Of a stretch of DNA of 64,000 bases, positions 1 to 9,200 are shown in pieces. The stretch is taken from NCBI GenBank assembly GCA_029261835.1, contig JAJDAO010000069.1, forward strand, positions 62,001 to 126,000. The letters are read 5' to 3'. Each line of letters starts with the position of its first letter. Within the stretch, counting starts at the first letter, position 1. Source of the DNA: Deltaproteobacteria bacterium. Its GTDB lineage: Bacteria; Myxococcota_A; UBA9160; UBA4427. A model generated the notes under the pieces. That model did no database searches. It had not been told where the DNA came from and worked only from the letters and a program-made list of their open reading frames with translations. Made by a program: the position numbers and the translations under genes.

Positions 1-440
1 TCCTGCGAGAAGTCGGACTTGGTCAGCTCTCGCAGTAGCCGCTCGGCCAGAGACACGGCTGCGCTGGCCGCCGCATCTTCGTTCAGAGGGGTTCTCGCCC
101 GCAGGCACTTCACCTCGGACTCGGCAGCAAGCCGCGCGACGAGATAGCGGTTCACCAGGAAGGCGGGCCGAACCAGACTCCGATCGATCAGTCTGGGCCG
201 CAGCTTGAAGAGCAAACAGAACAAGTCACTCAGCAGCGCTGGAAAGGAGCGGAGTCTCGCCTCCCCGCGTCGGCTGCACTGCTCCAGCCTCGAACCTTCT
301 CTCAGGAAGCTCTCGAACGCGGCTGCGTCATAGGCGTCTCGAAGCACGCAGTGGCGCTCGAGCCCCAGCCTGCCCGCCAAATCGAATCCGGCGCGAAGCG
401 GAAGGCCCTCAGACGAGGCTGCTGCTTCCCGTGCCGGCAT
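1..440 (-). CDS. Partial protein, probable VWA-type partner of the RavA-like ATPase
   Basis: The reading frame starts at an ATG at 440 on the minus strand and is open to the window edge, so only about 146 N-terminal residues are visible. It begins MPAREAASSEG and contains a helical, Leu/Arg-rich stretch including FCLLFKLRPRLIDRSLV. It overlaps the last 32 bases of the RavA-like gene, which indicates translational coupling. MoxR/RavA ATPases are usually followed by a VWA-domain protein (ViaA/CoxE type). The MIDAS motif would lie beyond the edge, so that identity comes from context only. Confidence 0.55.
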   Translation of the reverse strand, partial: MPAREAAASSEGLPLRAGFDLAGRLGLERHCVLRDAYDAAAFESFLREGSRLEQCSRRGEARLRSFPALLSDLFCLLFKLRPRLIDRSLVRPAFLVNRYLVARLAAESEVKCLRARTPLNEDAAASAAVSLAERLLRELTKSDFSQ

Positions 441-1614
441 GGCCCGGCTCTCCTTCGCTCACGGAGCCACATCCCTCTTCAGCCATGCGTTCGCAGCGAG
501 TCTCGATCTCCCCGAGATGCTGGACCAACCGAGTCCTCAGCCGACGAAACCGAGAGCTGTTCTCCGTGTCGCTCTCACTGCCGCAGATCGAGTCGAACCG
601 CTGTGTGAGCCGTACGAGCTTCGTCTTCGCCTCTGTCATGGCAGCCTGCTCTTCGTCCGGATTGAACCAGGCCTGCAACGCCTTCGCGTGAACATCATCG
701 GCTTGATGAGCAATCTGCAGGGCGGCGTGGAGATCTGGTGCAACCACCGCCGTGATGATCTCCTCGACGACAGACTGCTCCTCGGGGACCGACCAGAGCA
801 TGTGTTCGAGCGTGCAGAGGTCGCTGGCCTCGACACGAACTCTGCCCTCGAGATACGCCCGGGCCCTCAATCCGCTGAGGCTCGAGTAGAATCGGCGATC
901 AGACACCTCCAGACCCGCAGCGCGCACACGCGAGCGAATCTCGCCAATCCATTCGATCACATCCGCACGCACTTCGACTCGGGCAGCGTCCTTCTGAGCC
1001 TGCTCCAGATCGGCGAGATCGAGCAATGCCGCGGCCTCGCTGCGCGCCGGTGCTTCGAGCATGCTGCGAAACCCCTCACTGTCCTCGATGTAGTCCACTT
1101 GATAGCGGAAGAGGAAGCGGTCGAAGAGGCAGTCGAGCTCTCGCGACTCGGGAAGCAGGTTGCTGGCGCCGAAGAGCGTACTGAGTGGTACGGACATCGG
1201 TGTCGTACCGTTGTGATAGACACGCTCGTTGATGAGAGAGAGCAGCGCGTTCAAGATGGCGGAGTTGGCCTTGAAGATCTCGTCCAGGAAGCCAATATGC
1301 GCCGCGGGAAGCTTGCCGTCAGTCACACGACAGTAGAGATCCTGCTCCAGCCCTCGGAGGCTCACGGGTCCAAAGAGTTCCTCTGGCGTCGTGAACTTGG
1401 TCAGCAGCCAGTGGAAGTAGCGCGAGCCGGGGATACGCTCACAGAGCGCATGTACGATGGTCGACTTGCCGCTTCCGGGAGGGCCTATGAGCAGAACGTG
1501 CTGCCGAGCCAACAGGGCGGCCAGAGCCCCGTCGACGAACTCATCTCGCTCGACAAAGAGTCCCTTCAGCTCGCACCTGAGCGCCTGAAGGGTGTCGGCG
1601 ACTCGTTCGCTCAT
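409..1614 (-). CDS. MoxR-family AAA+ ATPase, RavA-like
   Basis: This 401-residue AAA+ ATPase has Walker A (GPPGSGKST, about residues 44-52) and Walker B ending in FLDE (about 109-112). Between them is the RavA/MoxR signature FGPVSLRGLEQ, and after Walker B comes the sensor-1-like GASNLLPES. MoxR ATPases are chaperone-like enzymes that work with a VWA protein to mature or insert cofactors into metalloenzymes and respiratory complexes. The start lies 3 bases beyond the stop of the upstream radical SAM gene and the end overlaps the next gene. This makes a tight leftward operon with the TetR and radical SAM genes. Which target it matures cannot be read from the sequence. Confidence 0.9.
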   Translation of the reverse strand: MSERVADTLQALRCELKGLFVERDEFVDGALAALLARQHVLLIGPPGSGKSTIVHALCERIPGSRYFHWLLTKFTTPEELFGPVSLRGLEQDLYCRVTDGKLPAAHIGFLDEIFKANSAILNALLSLINERVYHNGTTPMSVPLSTLFGASNLLPESRELDCLFDRFLFRYQVDYIEDSEGFRSMLEAPARSEAAALLDLADLEQAQKDAARVEVRADVIEWIGEIRSRVRAAGLEVSDRRFYSSLSGLRARAYLEGRVRVEASDLCTLEHMLWSVPEEQSVVEEIITAVVAPDLHAALQIAHQADDVHAKALQAWFNPDEEQAAMTEAKTKLVRLTQRFDSICGSESDTENSSRFRRLRTRLVQHLGEIETRCERMAEEGCGSVSEGEPGHAGTGSSSLV

Positions 1615-1617
1615 CCT

Positions 1618-3375
1618 TCAGGCCGAACCGCCGAGCGATGGCGCTGGCGGGTTCAGGTCGAAGGGAGCGCCCGTGCAATCGTGGGAAGCGCGGAAGACTT
1701 CCGGTGCCTCTCCGTCGCCCCGGTAGCGGGTCCAGCGCGCAGGTGCGTAGGTGATTGGGTCCTTCTCTCCCCTGTCGAGCCTGTCCTTGCGCTCGCGCAG
1801 CAGATCACGCAAGCGCCCAGCAGTCTGTCGCTCCCCGTCAGTCAGCTCTCCGAATTCGATCTTGCAGCGCGCCTCGACATCCCGAGCCTTCTGCGCCGCC
1901 CTCTCGCTCGGTGCCAGCTCATCGCACGCTTGCATGAGCAGGCGCAGCATCCTTGCGCTCTTCCCGTTCGCGGCAGCTCTGGCCCGCAGATAGGGCTCTG
2001 GTGAATCTTTGAACTTGAGATACCCGTTGAGCGCCACCGTCACCAGCCGGATATGCGACGGGCCGTTCTCCTCGTACAGCTTCTTCAGCGCCAGATCGTA
2101 GAAGTGCCGAAGTTCCCCTCGCGCGAAGTTCTGGCGCTGCATGACCTCGTCATCCTGGTACTGCTTGAAGCTCCAGTCCTGTCCGGCCAGGAAGCGGCCG
2201 TCTTCCTGCAGCCGTCGGTACAGTCGCGTGCCTGGGCACGGGACGAGGGGAGTGACCTGGTAGAAGATGGGCTCGAGCGAGATGAAGGAGTCGATATCTG
2301 CCAGTATGTTTTCGGGCGTATGGAAGTCCCACCCGAGAATGGTGGAAGCCGTCACCCCCACCCCGTGCTCCTGCAGGCCCTTGATGAACTTGTGCACGTC
2401 GTCGCATGCCCGCTTCGCGATCGCGTGCTCCGAGGTCACCACGTCATCAATGGTCGACTCGACCCCGATCCACACGGTCGAGAGCCCGTTGGCTACGAGT
2501 TCCTCCATGCTGAACTGGGAGAGCGAGCGCAGACTACCGAAGGCGAAGTAACGGACACCTCCATACGGCCGTAGCTCTTCATCGGCACGAATCAGCTTGC
2601 CGAGCTCTCTCACGTACTCCACATCCGTGAAGAGATCTTCGTCGAAGAGAGTGAACACGGCCTCCGAAGGGGTATCAGCCCGCAGCACTCTTTCGCGCAT
2701 TTCGGTGTACAGAGATTCGGGCGAACTGACACGGATCTTCTTCCGATTGTAGAACGCCGACGTGGCGCAGAACTCGCAGCCGTTGGGGCAGCCGAGGCCG
2801 GCCAGTACCATCGGCGTGCGGGCACGAAAGATGTGCTCGAGCCCCTTGATGGCGTTGCCGCCGGCCGGGAGAAAGCGCTGCCTGATCGGCCGGTCCGCCG
2901 GCTCGTCACCGATGAGCCGGCGGAACCAGCGCACACCCTCCTCCTGGCAGAAGTGGTCCGTGAGCTCCTGGATCCGGCGGGCGAGGTCGGTGTACTCGCC
3001 TTCAGGCGGATCAGTGAGATACAGCCCGCCGTAGCCTCCGGTCACCGTGATCGTCTCGGGCGAGCGGCTGCGCACGATCTCGAGCATCCGGACCGTCTGC
3101 GGGAAGTACGCTGCCATGAGCTGCGTGCCGAAGTAGTCGTAACCCTTGCGCGCTTCCGTCTCGAAATCCTCCCATGTCGGATTCTCGAGGACAGTTACTT
3201 CCGCGCGCAGGTTCTCGGCGATCAGATACAGTGCCCAACAGTGGGCGTGCGAGGATGGCGTGAACGCTCCCTGACCGCGGGCAAGCCGAGAGGCCATGAT
3301 GTCGTAGAGATCAATCCCGTCGATGAGGTCTCTCGGCCCTGGAATCGCCGACAGTAGAATTCGCTTCGTCGTCAT
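1618..3375 (-). CDS. B12-binding-type radical SAM protein
   Basis: The 585-residue protein has an N-terminal Rossmann-like region (about 1-150, with VTGGYGGLYL) that fits a cobalamin-binding domain. The radical SAM CxxxCxxC motif follows (C196, C200, C203, in GLGCPNGCEFC). The downstream barrel contains FTLFDEDLFTD, WIGVES and ASTILGWDFHTPEN, typical of the B12-radical SAM class (methyltransferases, ring-rearranging enzymes). The usual DxHxxG cobalamin motif is not obvious, so B12 binding is inferred from architecture. It lies 24 bases after a TetR gene and 3 bases before the RavA-like gene. Its substrate is unknown. Confidence 0.82.
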   Translation of the reverse strand: MTTKRILLSAIPGPRDLIDGIDLYDIMASRLARGQGAFTPSSHAHCWALYLIAENLRAEVTVLENPTWEDFETEARKGYDYFGTQLMAAYFPQTVRMLEIVRSRSPETITVTGGYGGLYLTDPPEGEYTDLARRIQELTDHFCQEEGVRWFRRLIGDEPADRPIRQRFLPAGGNAIKGLEHIFRARTPMVLAGLGCPNGCEFCATSAFYNRKKIRVSSPESLYTEMRERVLRADTPSEAVFTLFDEDLFTDVEYVRELGKLIRADEELRPYGGVRYFAFGSLRSLSQFSMEELVANGLSTVWIGVESTIDDVVTSEHAIAKRACDDVHKFIKGLQEHGVGVTASTILGWDFHTPENILADIDSFISLEPIFYQVTPLVPCPGTRLYRRLQEDGRFLAGQDWSFKQYQDDEVMQRQNFARGELRHFYDLALKKLYEENGPSHIRLVTVALNGYLKFKDSPEPYLRARAAANGKSARMLRLLMQACDELAPSERAAQKARDVEARCKIEFGELTDGERQTAGRLRDLLRERKDRLDRGEKDPITYAPARWTRYRGDGEAPEVFRASHDCTGAPFDLNPPAPSLGGSA

Positions 3376-3399
3376 GCTCTCCCCTCCCTCGAGCAGAGG

Positions 3400-4092
3400 C
3401 TACGCGATGGATGCCTCCGCCGTGGGGCAGTCGTCCTTCGCCGTGAGCAACGCCGGCACGAAGAAGGCGGCCGCCTCGTCCATCATCTCAGGCAGAGAGG
3501 CACCAGCCGCCTCTCCAGATGTTTGAAGCCACGTCTCAACCACCATGTCGATCGATCCAACGAGGCACATGGCAGCGACGCGCGGATCGTGTCGACGAAG
3601 GAGCCCTCTATCAGCTCCGGCGCGCAGGACGGCGGCGATGCTATTCGTCAGTTCGCCAATGAACTGTCGCCGCTGCTGCTCGAACTCCGGGTCCGCACCG
3701 ACCGTGCGGTAGACGAAGACGCGAGCGAAGCCCGCTTCGCGCTCGAGAAGGTTCGCAAGCTGAGCCAGGCGCTCTCGAATGAGAGCTGTCAGATCCGCCC
3801 CCTCCGCCAACCCGCCCGCCGTTCCGTCCGGCAGCACGACCTCGACGATGCGTGACTGCAGCTCGCGTGACAGCTCGCGGTAGACATCCTTCTTGTCCTT
3901 GAAATAGAGATAGAAGGTGCCGTGGGCGATCCCAGCTCTGCCCGCGATGTCCTTGACCGTAACCGCGTGGAAGCCTCTGGCCCCGAAAGCGGCAGCCGCG
4001 GCGTTTAGGATGAAGCGCCGCTTCTGCTCGCGCCCAATTCCCTGGAACGCTTGCGTCCGGCCCTTGCGTACTCTGGCAGAGTTCGTGCCCAT
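3400..4092 (-). CDS. TetR-family transcriptional regulator
   Basis: This is a 230-residue regulator. Its N-terminal helix-turn-helix covers about residues 25-75 (AAAAAFGARGFHAVTVKDIAGRAGIAHG and TFYLYFKDKKDVY), the classic TetR DNA-binding signature. The C-terminal ligand-binding half is variable and includes VGSIDMVVETWL. A dyad operator and a strong sigma70-type promoter sit directly upstream, so autoregulation is likely. It is the first gene of the leftward operon with the radical SAM protein and RavA-like ATPase and may control them. Confidence 0.9.
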   Translation of the reverse strand: MGTNSARVRKGRTQAFQGIGREQKRRFILNAAAAAFGARGFHAVTVKDIAGRAGIAHGTFYLYFKDKKDVYRELSRELQSRIVEVVLPDGTAGGLAEGADLTALIRERLAQLANLLEREAGFARVFVYRTVGADPEFEQQRRQFIGELTNSIAAVLRAGADRGLLRRHDPRVAAMCLVGSIDMVVETWLQTSGEAAGASLPEMMDEAAAFFVPALLTAKDDCPTAEASIA

Positions 4093-4096
4093 CTGT

Positions 4097-4112
4097 ATGA
4101 CACTTATGTCAT
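4097..4112. promoter_or_regulatory. Probable TetR operator and promoter
   Basis: ATGACACTTATGTCAT is a dyad (ATGACA-CTTA-TGTCAT) four bases upstream of the TetR start codon. On the minus strand a TTGACA at 4132-4127 is followed after 17 bases by ACATAA, so the dyad covers the -10 element. That layout fits autorepression. Confidence 0.6.
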
Positions 4113-4227
4113 TCTTCTGAACGCCGTGTCAATAGTTTTTTGTGCGCAATGCGCGACCAAGGCAGGCAGCGCCTATCAACCAGGTGAAACGGGTGGAATT
4201 CGCCTCAGTCCGAAGGCCTGCGCAGCC

Positions 4228-5676
4228 TCAGCCGCTTTCAGCCTCGCGCGGATCGATCGGCGTGATGACCCCCAGGCGGTCCTCGATGGCCTGCGCCGCG
4301 TCCAGACACAGATCCTCTCGAAAGCGCTCGCCAATGAGCTGAACTCCCCGGGGCAGCCCGTCGGTCACACCAACGGGCTGCGCAACCGAGGGAAGTCCCA
4401 GACAGTTCACCGCGACCGTGAGACGCGCTTGCCGTATGACATCGTTGGCCTCCGTCACACCCGCGATGTCGTAGCCCACCTTCCAGGGTGGCTGCGTCCA
4501 TACGGGCCCGAGCACCAACGGCCACTCCGCCATGAAGGCACTCCACGCCATGCCAAGCTCGTGACGCGCCATCTGGCAGAAGGCGAGACCTTCGAGTGAC
4601 GGCTGGGTTTCCGACATGGAGAGGGCCACAAAGCGTTTCGCCTCATCGCACATCAGGGGCAGTATCAATGCGCTGCCAATACTCGCCTCTGCGCCCAGCC
4701 AGGCGTTCCACAGCTGATAGACCTCGGGAAGACGCGGCGGAGGAATCTCCTCGACCCTGTAGCCAGCATCTCTGAGCGCCGCCGCAGCCGCGCGCACGCC
4801 GGCCGAGACGCTCGGATGTGTCTCACCACCCGGTGGCTCCGGAGTCACAGCGACCGCTATCGGTGACTCGAGAGCCCGGCCGTCGAGAGGAGCGGGCACC
4901 GACCGCGGGTCTCGCGGGTGGATCCCCGCCATGATCCCGGTCGCCAGACGCAGGTCCCTCACGTGCCGCGCCATCGGGCCGCAGACACACATGAGCTGTT
5001 CAGCCAGATTCGGCGCCGGACGCAGTGAGTAGTGGTGCGGGAGGCGCCCCAGTGTGGGCTTGAGCGCAGTCGTACCGCAGCAGTACGACGGGTTGCGAAG
5101 GGACCCGCCGATATCCGAACCAACGCCCAACGGTGTCATTCCGGTGGCCAGCGACGCGGCCTCCCCGCCGCTCGATCCGCCCGGCGTATTCTCGGGGTTC
5201 CAGGGGTTGAGGGTTGCGCCCCAGAGACCGCTCATGGTGTGTAGGCGCATGCCGAGATCCGGCATATTGGTCCGCGCGAGCGGAATCGCTCCTGCAGCCC
5301 TGAGGCGATCCACCACGGGCGCGTCGACCTCCGGAATCATGTCTTTCGCCGCCACTACACCGGAAGTGGTCGCAGACCCCTTGACATCGATCTCTTCCTT
5401 GATCGTGAAGGGGACACCATGCAGCGGCCCGATCGGTTGACCATGGGCACACTGCGCATCGGCCCGATCTGCCGCCGCCAGTGCGGACTCCCGCAACACG
5501 GCCGTCACAGCGTTGATTGATGGATTGACCGCGTCGATCCGTTCCAGATGTGCCTCTATGACCTCTCGACTCGAGACCTCCCGGCGCGCAATCGCGCTTG
5601 CGAGATCCGAGGCCGAGTGAGCCCAGAGCGGTTTCGCCATCTCACGCATTCTTCCGAACTCCTCCACTCGCGTCAT
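4228..5676 (-). CDS. Amidase (amidase signature family)
   Basis: This 482-residue enzyme has the complete amidase-signature Ser-cis-Ser-Lys triad: K93 in FTIKEEIDVKG, the cis-Ser S168 in PGGSSGGEAA and the nucleophile S192 in GVGSDIGGSLR. Such enzymes hydrolyse amide bonds at the membrane or in the cytoplasm. Length is normal for the family. The likely alternative start is M14 (MAKPLWAHSA). It diverges from the large fusion gene to its right. The substrate is not predictable; the C-terminal motif LGLPSVAQPVG is typical of amidases acting on aryl or aliphatic amides. Confidence 0.88.
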   Translation of the reverse strand: MTRVEEFGRMREMAKPLWAHSASDLASAIARREVSSREVIEAHLERIDAVNPSINAVTAVLRESALAAADRADAQCAHGQPIGPLHGVPFTIKEEIDVKGSATTSGVVAAKDMIPEVDAPVVDRLRAAGAIPLARTNMPDLGMRLHTMSGLWGATLNPWNPENTPGGSSGGEAASLATGMTPLGVGSDIGGSLRNPSYCCGTTALKPTLGRLPHHYSLRPAPNLAEQLMCVCGPMARHVRDLRLATGIMAGIHPRDPRSVPAPLDGRALESPIAVAVTPEPPGGETHPSVSAGVRAAAAALRDAGYRVEEIPPPRLPEVYQLWNAWLGAEASIGSALILPLMCDEAKRFVALSMSETQPSLEGLAFCQMARHELGMAWSAFMAEWPLVLGPVWTQPPWKVGYDIAGVTEANDVIRQARLTVAVNCLGLPSVAQPVGVTDGLPRGVQLIGERFREDLCLDAAQAIEDRLGVITPIDPREAESG

Positions 5677-6215
5677 AGGGTTACCGCACTATCGGATCGC
5701 CGCATACCCCCGGCCAGGCGGTGCCGGAATCTGCCCAATGCCGCCAGAGCCAGGCCCGAGACGAGTGCTCCTGGCCAGTGCTGCGCGCAGAATTCGACAG
5801 GCACACTCGTATCTACCCCGAGAGACGTGATACCCACCCTCGGGAGACGAGCAGACCGGTCACCGGCGGAGTTTGGGAACGGGGACACGACGAAAGGCTC
5901 CACCAGGCCCCGGACCTTTGCGAATCACGCGGGCTGCGGCCGGGAACCTGCGGGGTGGCGCGTTTCGGCCTCCAATCCGTCAATGCTACGCTGCGACGTG
6001 TGCGTACACCCAGACGCGAGCGCAGCGACGGAACGAGCTCCAGCGGCGATGAGAATCGGTCCAGAACGGCGATTCGGCCGGTGCTTCAGGAGGACCTGCC
6101 TGGAATCCGGCCGCTCTTGTTCCGTGAGCTCGACCGCCACATCGAACAGACCCGTCTCGAACACGAGCCCCTACCCGACAGCTTCCTGAGTTCCGAGGGT
6201 GGTGGCGGTGGACGT
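5677..6215. other. Intergenic region before the fusion gene
   Basis: About 540 bases lie between the divergent amidase and the start chosen for the fusion gene. The plus-strand frame is open throughout, but its composition (Arg/Ser/Pro-rich, no family resemblance) argues against translation. Possible later starts lie between 6081 and 6222. I see no clear promoter, terminator or repeat. Confidence 0.4.
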
Positions 6216-9200
6216 GTGCTCGTGTTCCGTGGTCAGCGCTACGACCTCAACATCACGCTCTTCAGTCGTCAGCCCTCGCGCCAGGGGCCCTGTCGGGGTA
6301 GTGGGGTCTTCGTTGTCTCGAACGGAGCCGGCGTAGCGACCAACACTGTCGATCAACTCTCGTCCTCGGTCTGCGTAGCGGGCATGATCGACCTCAAGCG
6401 TGACTTCAGCGCGCCGAAGATCACTGCCGCCTTCGAGATGATTCGAGCCGCACGTCCGGACCTCGACGCCCTGGCGGTCAATATGGTCAGCGGCGTGGCA
6501 CGTGCCGAGGACACAGCCGAGGCGGTGGAGCGCTTCTGTGCTGCCGTCGAGGGGAACGTGTCCGTGATTCTTCGCTTTAGCGGCCCATATCCAGCGGAGA
6601 GCCGGGCGATCCTGCACTCGCTCGAGCGCCGTTACGGCTGCGTCTCGATTGCGGATTCCACCCATGACCTCGTCCACAAGACGCGCGGGGTGTTCGGGCT
6701 GAGGTTGCCGGCCGTAGCGGGGCCGAGCCGGCTCGCTGAAGCGATCGAGGCGGCACTCGACACTCGAGCACGCCTGGGCGTCACAGCAGACGCCCACACC
6801 TGGCTGACGGCCGATCGTACGATCGAGCACGTCTTCGGCAGCAAGCACGAGACGCGTGTAGGCGTCCTTGGCTTCGGCAAGACTGCCCGCTTCCAAATCG
6901 GCGTCATGAAGGAGCTCGGTGTCCGCGTGCGCTGGGTCGTAACGCCGAACTCTGCAAGGTATACGGACGCGAGCCTGCCGATGGACGAGCTCTTTCCGAC
7001 CGTGAAGGCGGCCGTCATGGCGCGTGGTGATGTCGATCTCGTCATCAACTACGCCCCTGCCGCACACGCCCTGGAGGCCACCCGCGGCTGCCTCGATGGC
7101 TCGCAGCAGATGCGGCTCATGCTCCTCGTCGCGGAGAACATGCCCTACGAGAAGGCAATCCGAGCGATGGATGCGCTCGAAGCCCGTGGTGTCGCCTACA
7201 TCGGCCCCAACTCTCCGGGTGTCATGATCGTGGAGCCCGGGGAGAACGGATCCAAGCTCTTCAAACTCGGCAACATGCCGGCCCAGATCTTCTGCGAGGC
7301 GGGCGGCATGAGCGTCGTTGGACGCAGCGGAACGATCGTCTTCGACACCGTCGAGAAGGCGGCAGCCGCCGGAATCGGAACACGCCTCGCCTGGGCCATT
7401 GGCGGCGACCGCTACACCGGACTCGGCCTGCTTGACGCCCTCGTCATGCTGGAACAGGACGTCCGCACGCGCTTCATCGCACTGCTGGGCGAGTCCGGAG
7501 GCTTTCAGGAACAGCTCGCCGCGCGGCTCTTGGCCACGGGTGTCATCAGCAAGCCGGTGATCGTTCTGGTCACTGGAGAGAGCCTGCCTGCAGGCGTGCA
7601 GTACGGCCACCAGGGCTCGCTTAAATTTGCTGAAGCCGATGATCCGCGCGTGAAGCAGCGACGTTTTCGCGCTGCTGGCGCGATCGTCGTCTCGAGCCCC
7701 AGCGAACTCGTGGAAGCCGTCGCCGAAGTCGAGCGAATCGGCTGGAATCTGCAGGCGCGTCGCCAGGATGCCCTTTGGAACCAGCTCGAAGAAGCGGGCA
7801 AGGTCACCGGTCTGCGTTGGCAAGACGAGCTACGCGAACCCTACGACCTGCTCTACGAGTTGGTCGGTCACTATCGCATCTATGACGCGCAAGAGCACAT
7901 GCCACACCACCTGCACGAGCTGGCGACGCATCTCGCCACGCTCGGTGCCAAGCGCTTCACGGAACTCCTCACGACACTGATCCTGCCCGAGGCGTTCAAC
8001 AAGGCCTTCAGCAAGAGCCGTGAATACGTGGCTGAGCTGATCCGTGGCATCAATGAAACGGGAGTCGAGAATTTCACGACGCTCGTCGACCAGCTATTCG
8101 GAAAGGACGCCTTCAACGCGGCGCTGGCCGCCACACCCTGGGCAGCGGCCGATCTGATCAATGAAGCCCATGAGGTCGGTATTCGCGAAGCTCACACGGT
8201 AATCGCCAAGACCATGGGGATCAGCCTATTCCGTGAGACTCTCTCGGAACAGCCGTGGAACACCGCACACGCCTTCAGAAGCATCAACAACATGCGCTGG
8301 TGGCGATACGTGCGAGCCTATGACCGCTACTGCACGCATCTCACCGGAGACAGCCAGCTGCCCAAGGCTTCCTGGCGCCGCAATCCGTGGGCCTCCGTCA
8401 AGCTGGTACGCGGCTACGATCGAATGCCCGAAGGTGGCCTGGAACGAGTCTTCGACGATCCGGACGGCCGGGCGCTATACGTCGAAAAAAGCCGCACGGA
8501 TCCTCAAGGCCTTCTCGAGCTCGGAAAGAGAGCGTACCTGACCAGCAGTAGCTCCGGTCTACCCTTTGAAACGATCTTCCACCAAGAAGTTCAACGTGGT
8601 GTGCCTGACCAGCCTGACATTGACACTGAGATCGAGCGCATGGGCCGGGAGGACTTCGAGGAGTTGATTGAGTGGCTCTTTACATCCGAGAGCTTCGAGC
8701 GGTCTCGTGTGCTTCATGAGAAGTCAACCGCGCGAGCGCTGCGACTGATCAACAACCTGGGGGACGAAAACGAATCGGGCGCCCAGAGCCTGCTGAGGGT
8801 TTACCGAGACCACTTCGAGATATTTGACACGCCGGCCTTCCGACTGGCAGTCACACGCAATTTGTGGATGGTCGTAGACCTGCTGGTCGCCACGAGTCGC
8901 CTGGATGTCGTCAGCGTCAACCGCATCGTCGACTATGTGGTTTCACGCTCGAACTTCAACTACGCGGTGGCGGAACATCAATGGGGCACGAGTCAGGCTT
9001 TCCACAAAATCGCCGCCATGGGGGCGAGTGAGTTTCTCGACGCCCATCGCATACTCGAAGATGTGACACATGATCGTGCCTGCTTTGCGGCGAGCTTCAA
9101 GAAGAACCCGCGCGATGCGGTCGAGATCGTTCAGGTGGTCGAGATCATCGGCAAGGAGGCGCTCGGCCGGCTGTTGGGAGACCGTGAAACGCGAGACGCC

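Noticed and set aside
439..2004. Long plus-strand reading frame opposite the RavA-like and radical SAM genes
   Set aside because: It mirrors two clear minus-strand genes and has no family resemblance. Long antisense frames are expected at this GC content.
6171..7823. 550-residue minus-strand frame inside the synthetase-HD fusion
   Set aside because: Antisense shadow of a region with unmistakable succinyl-CoA-synthetase motifs.
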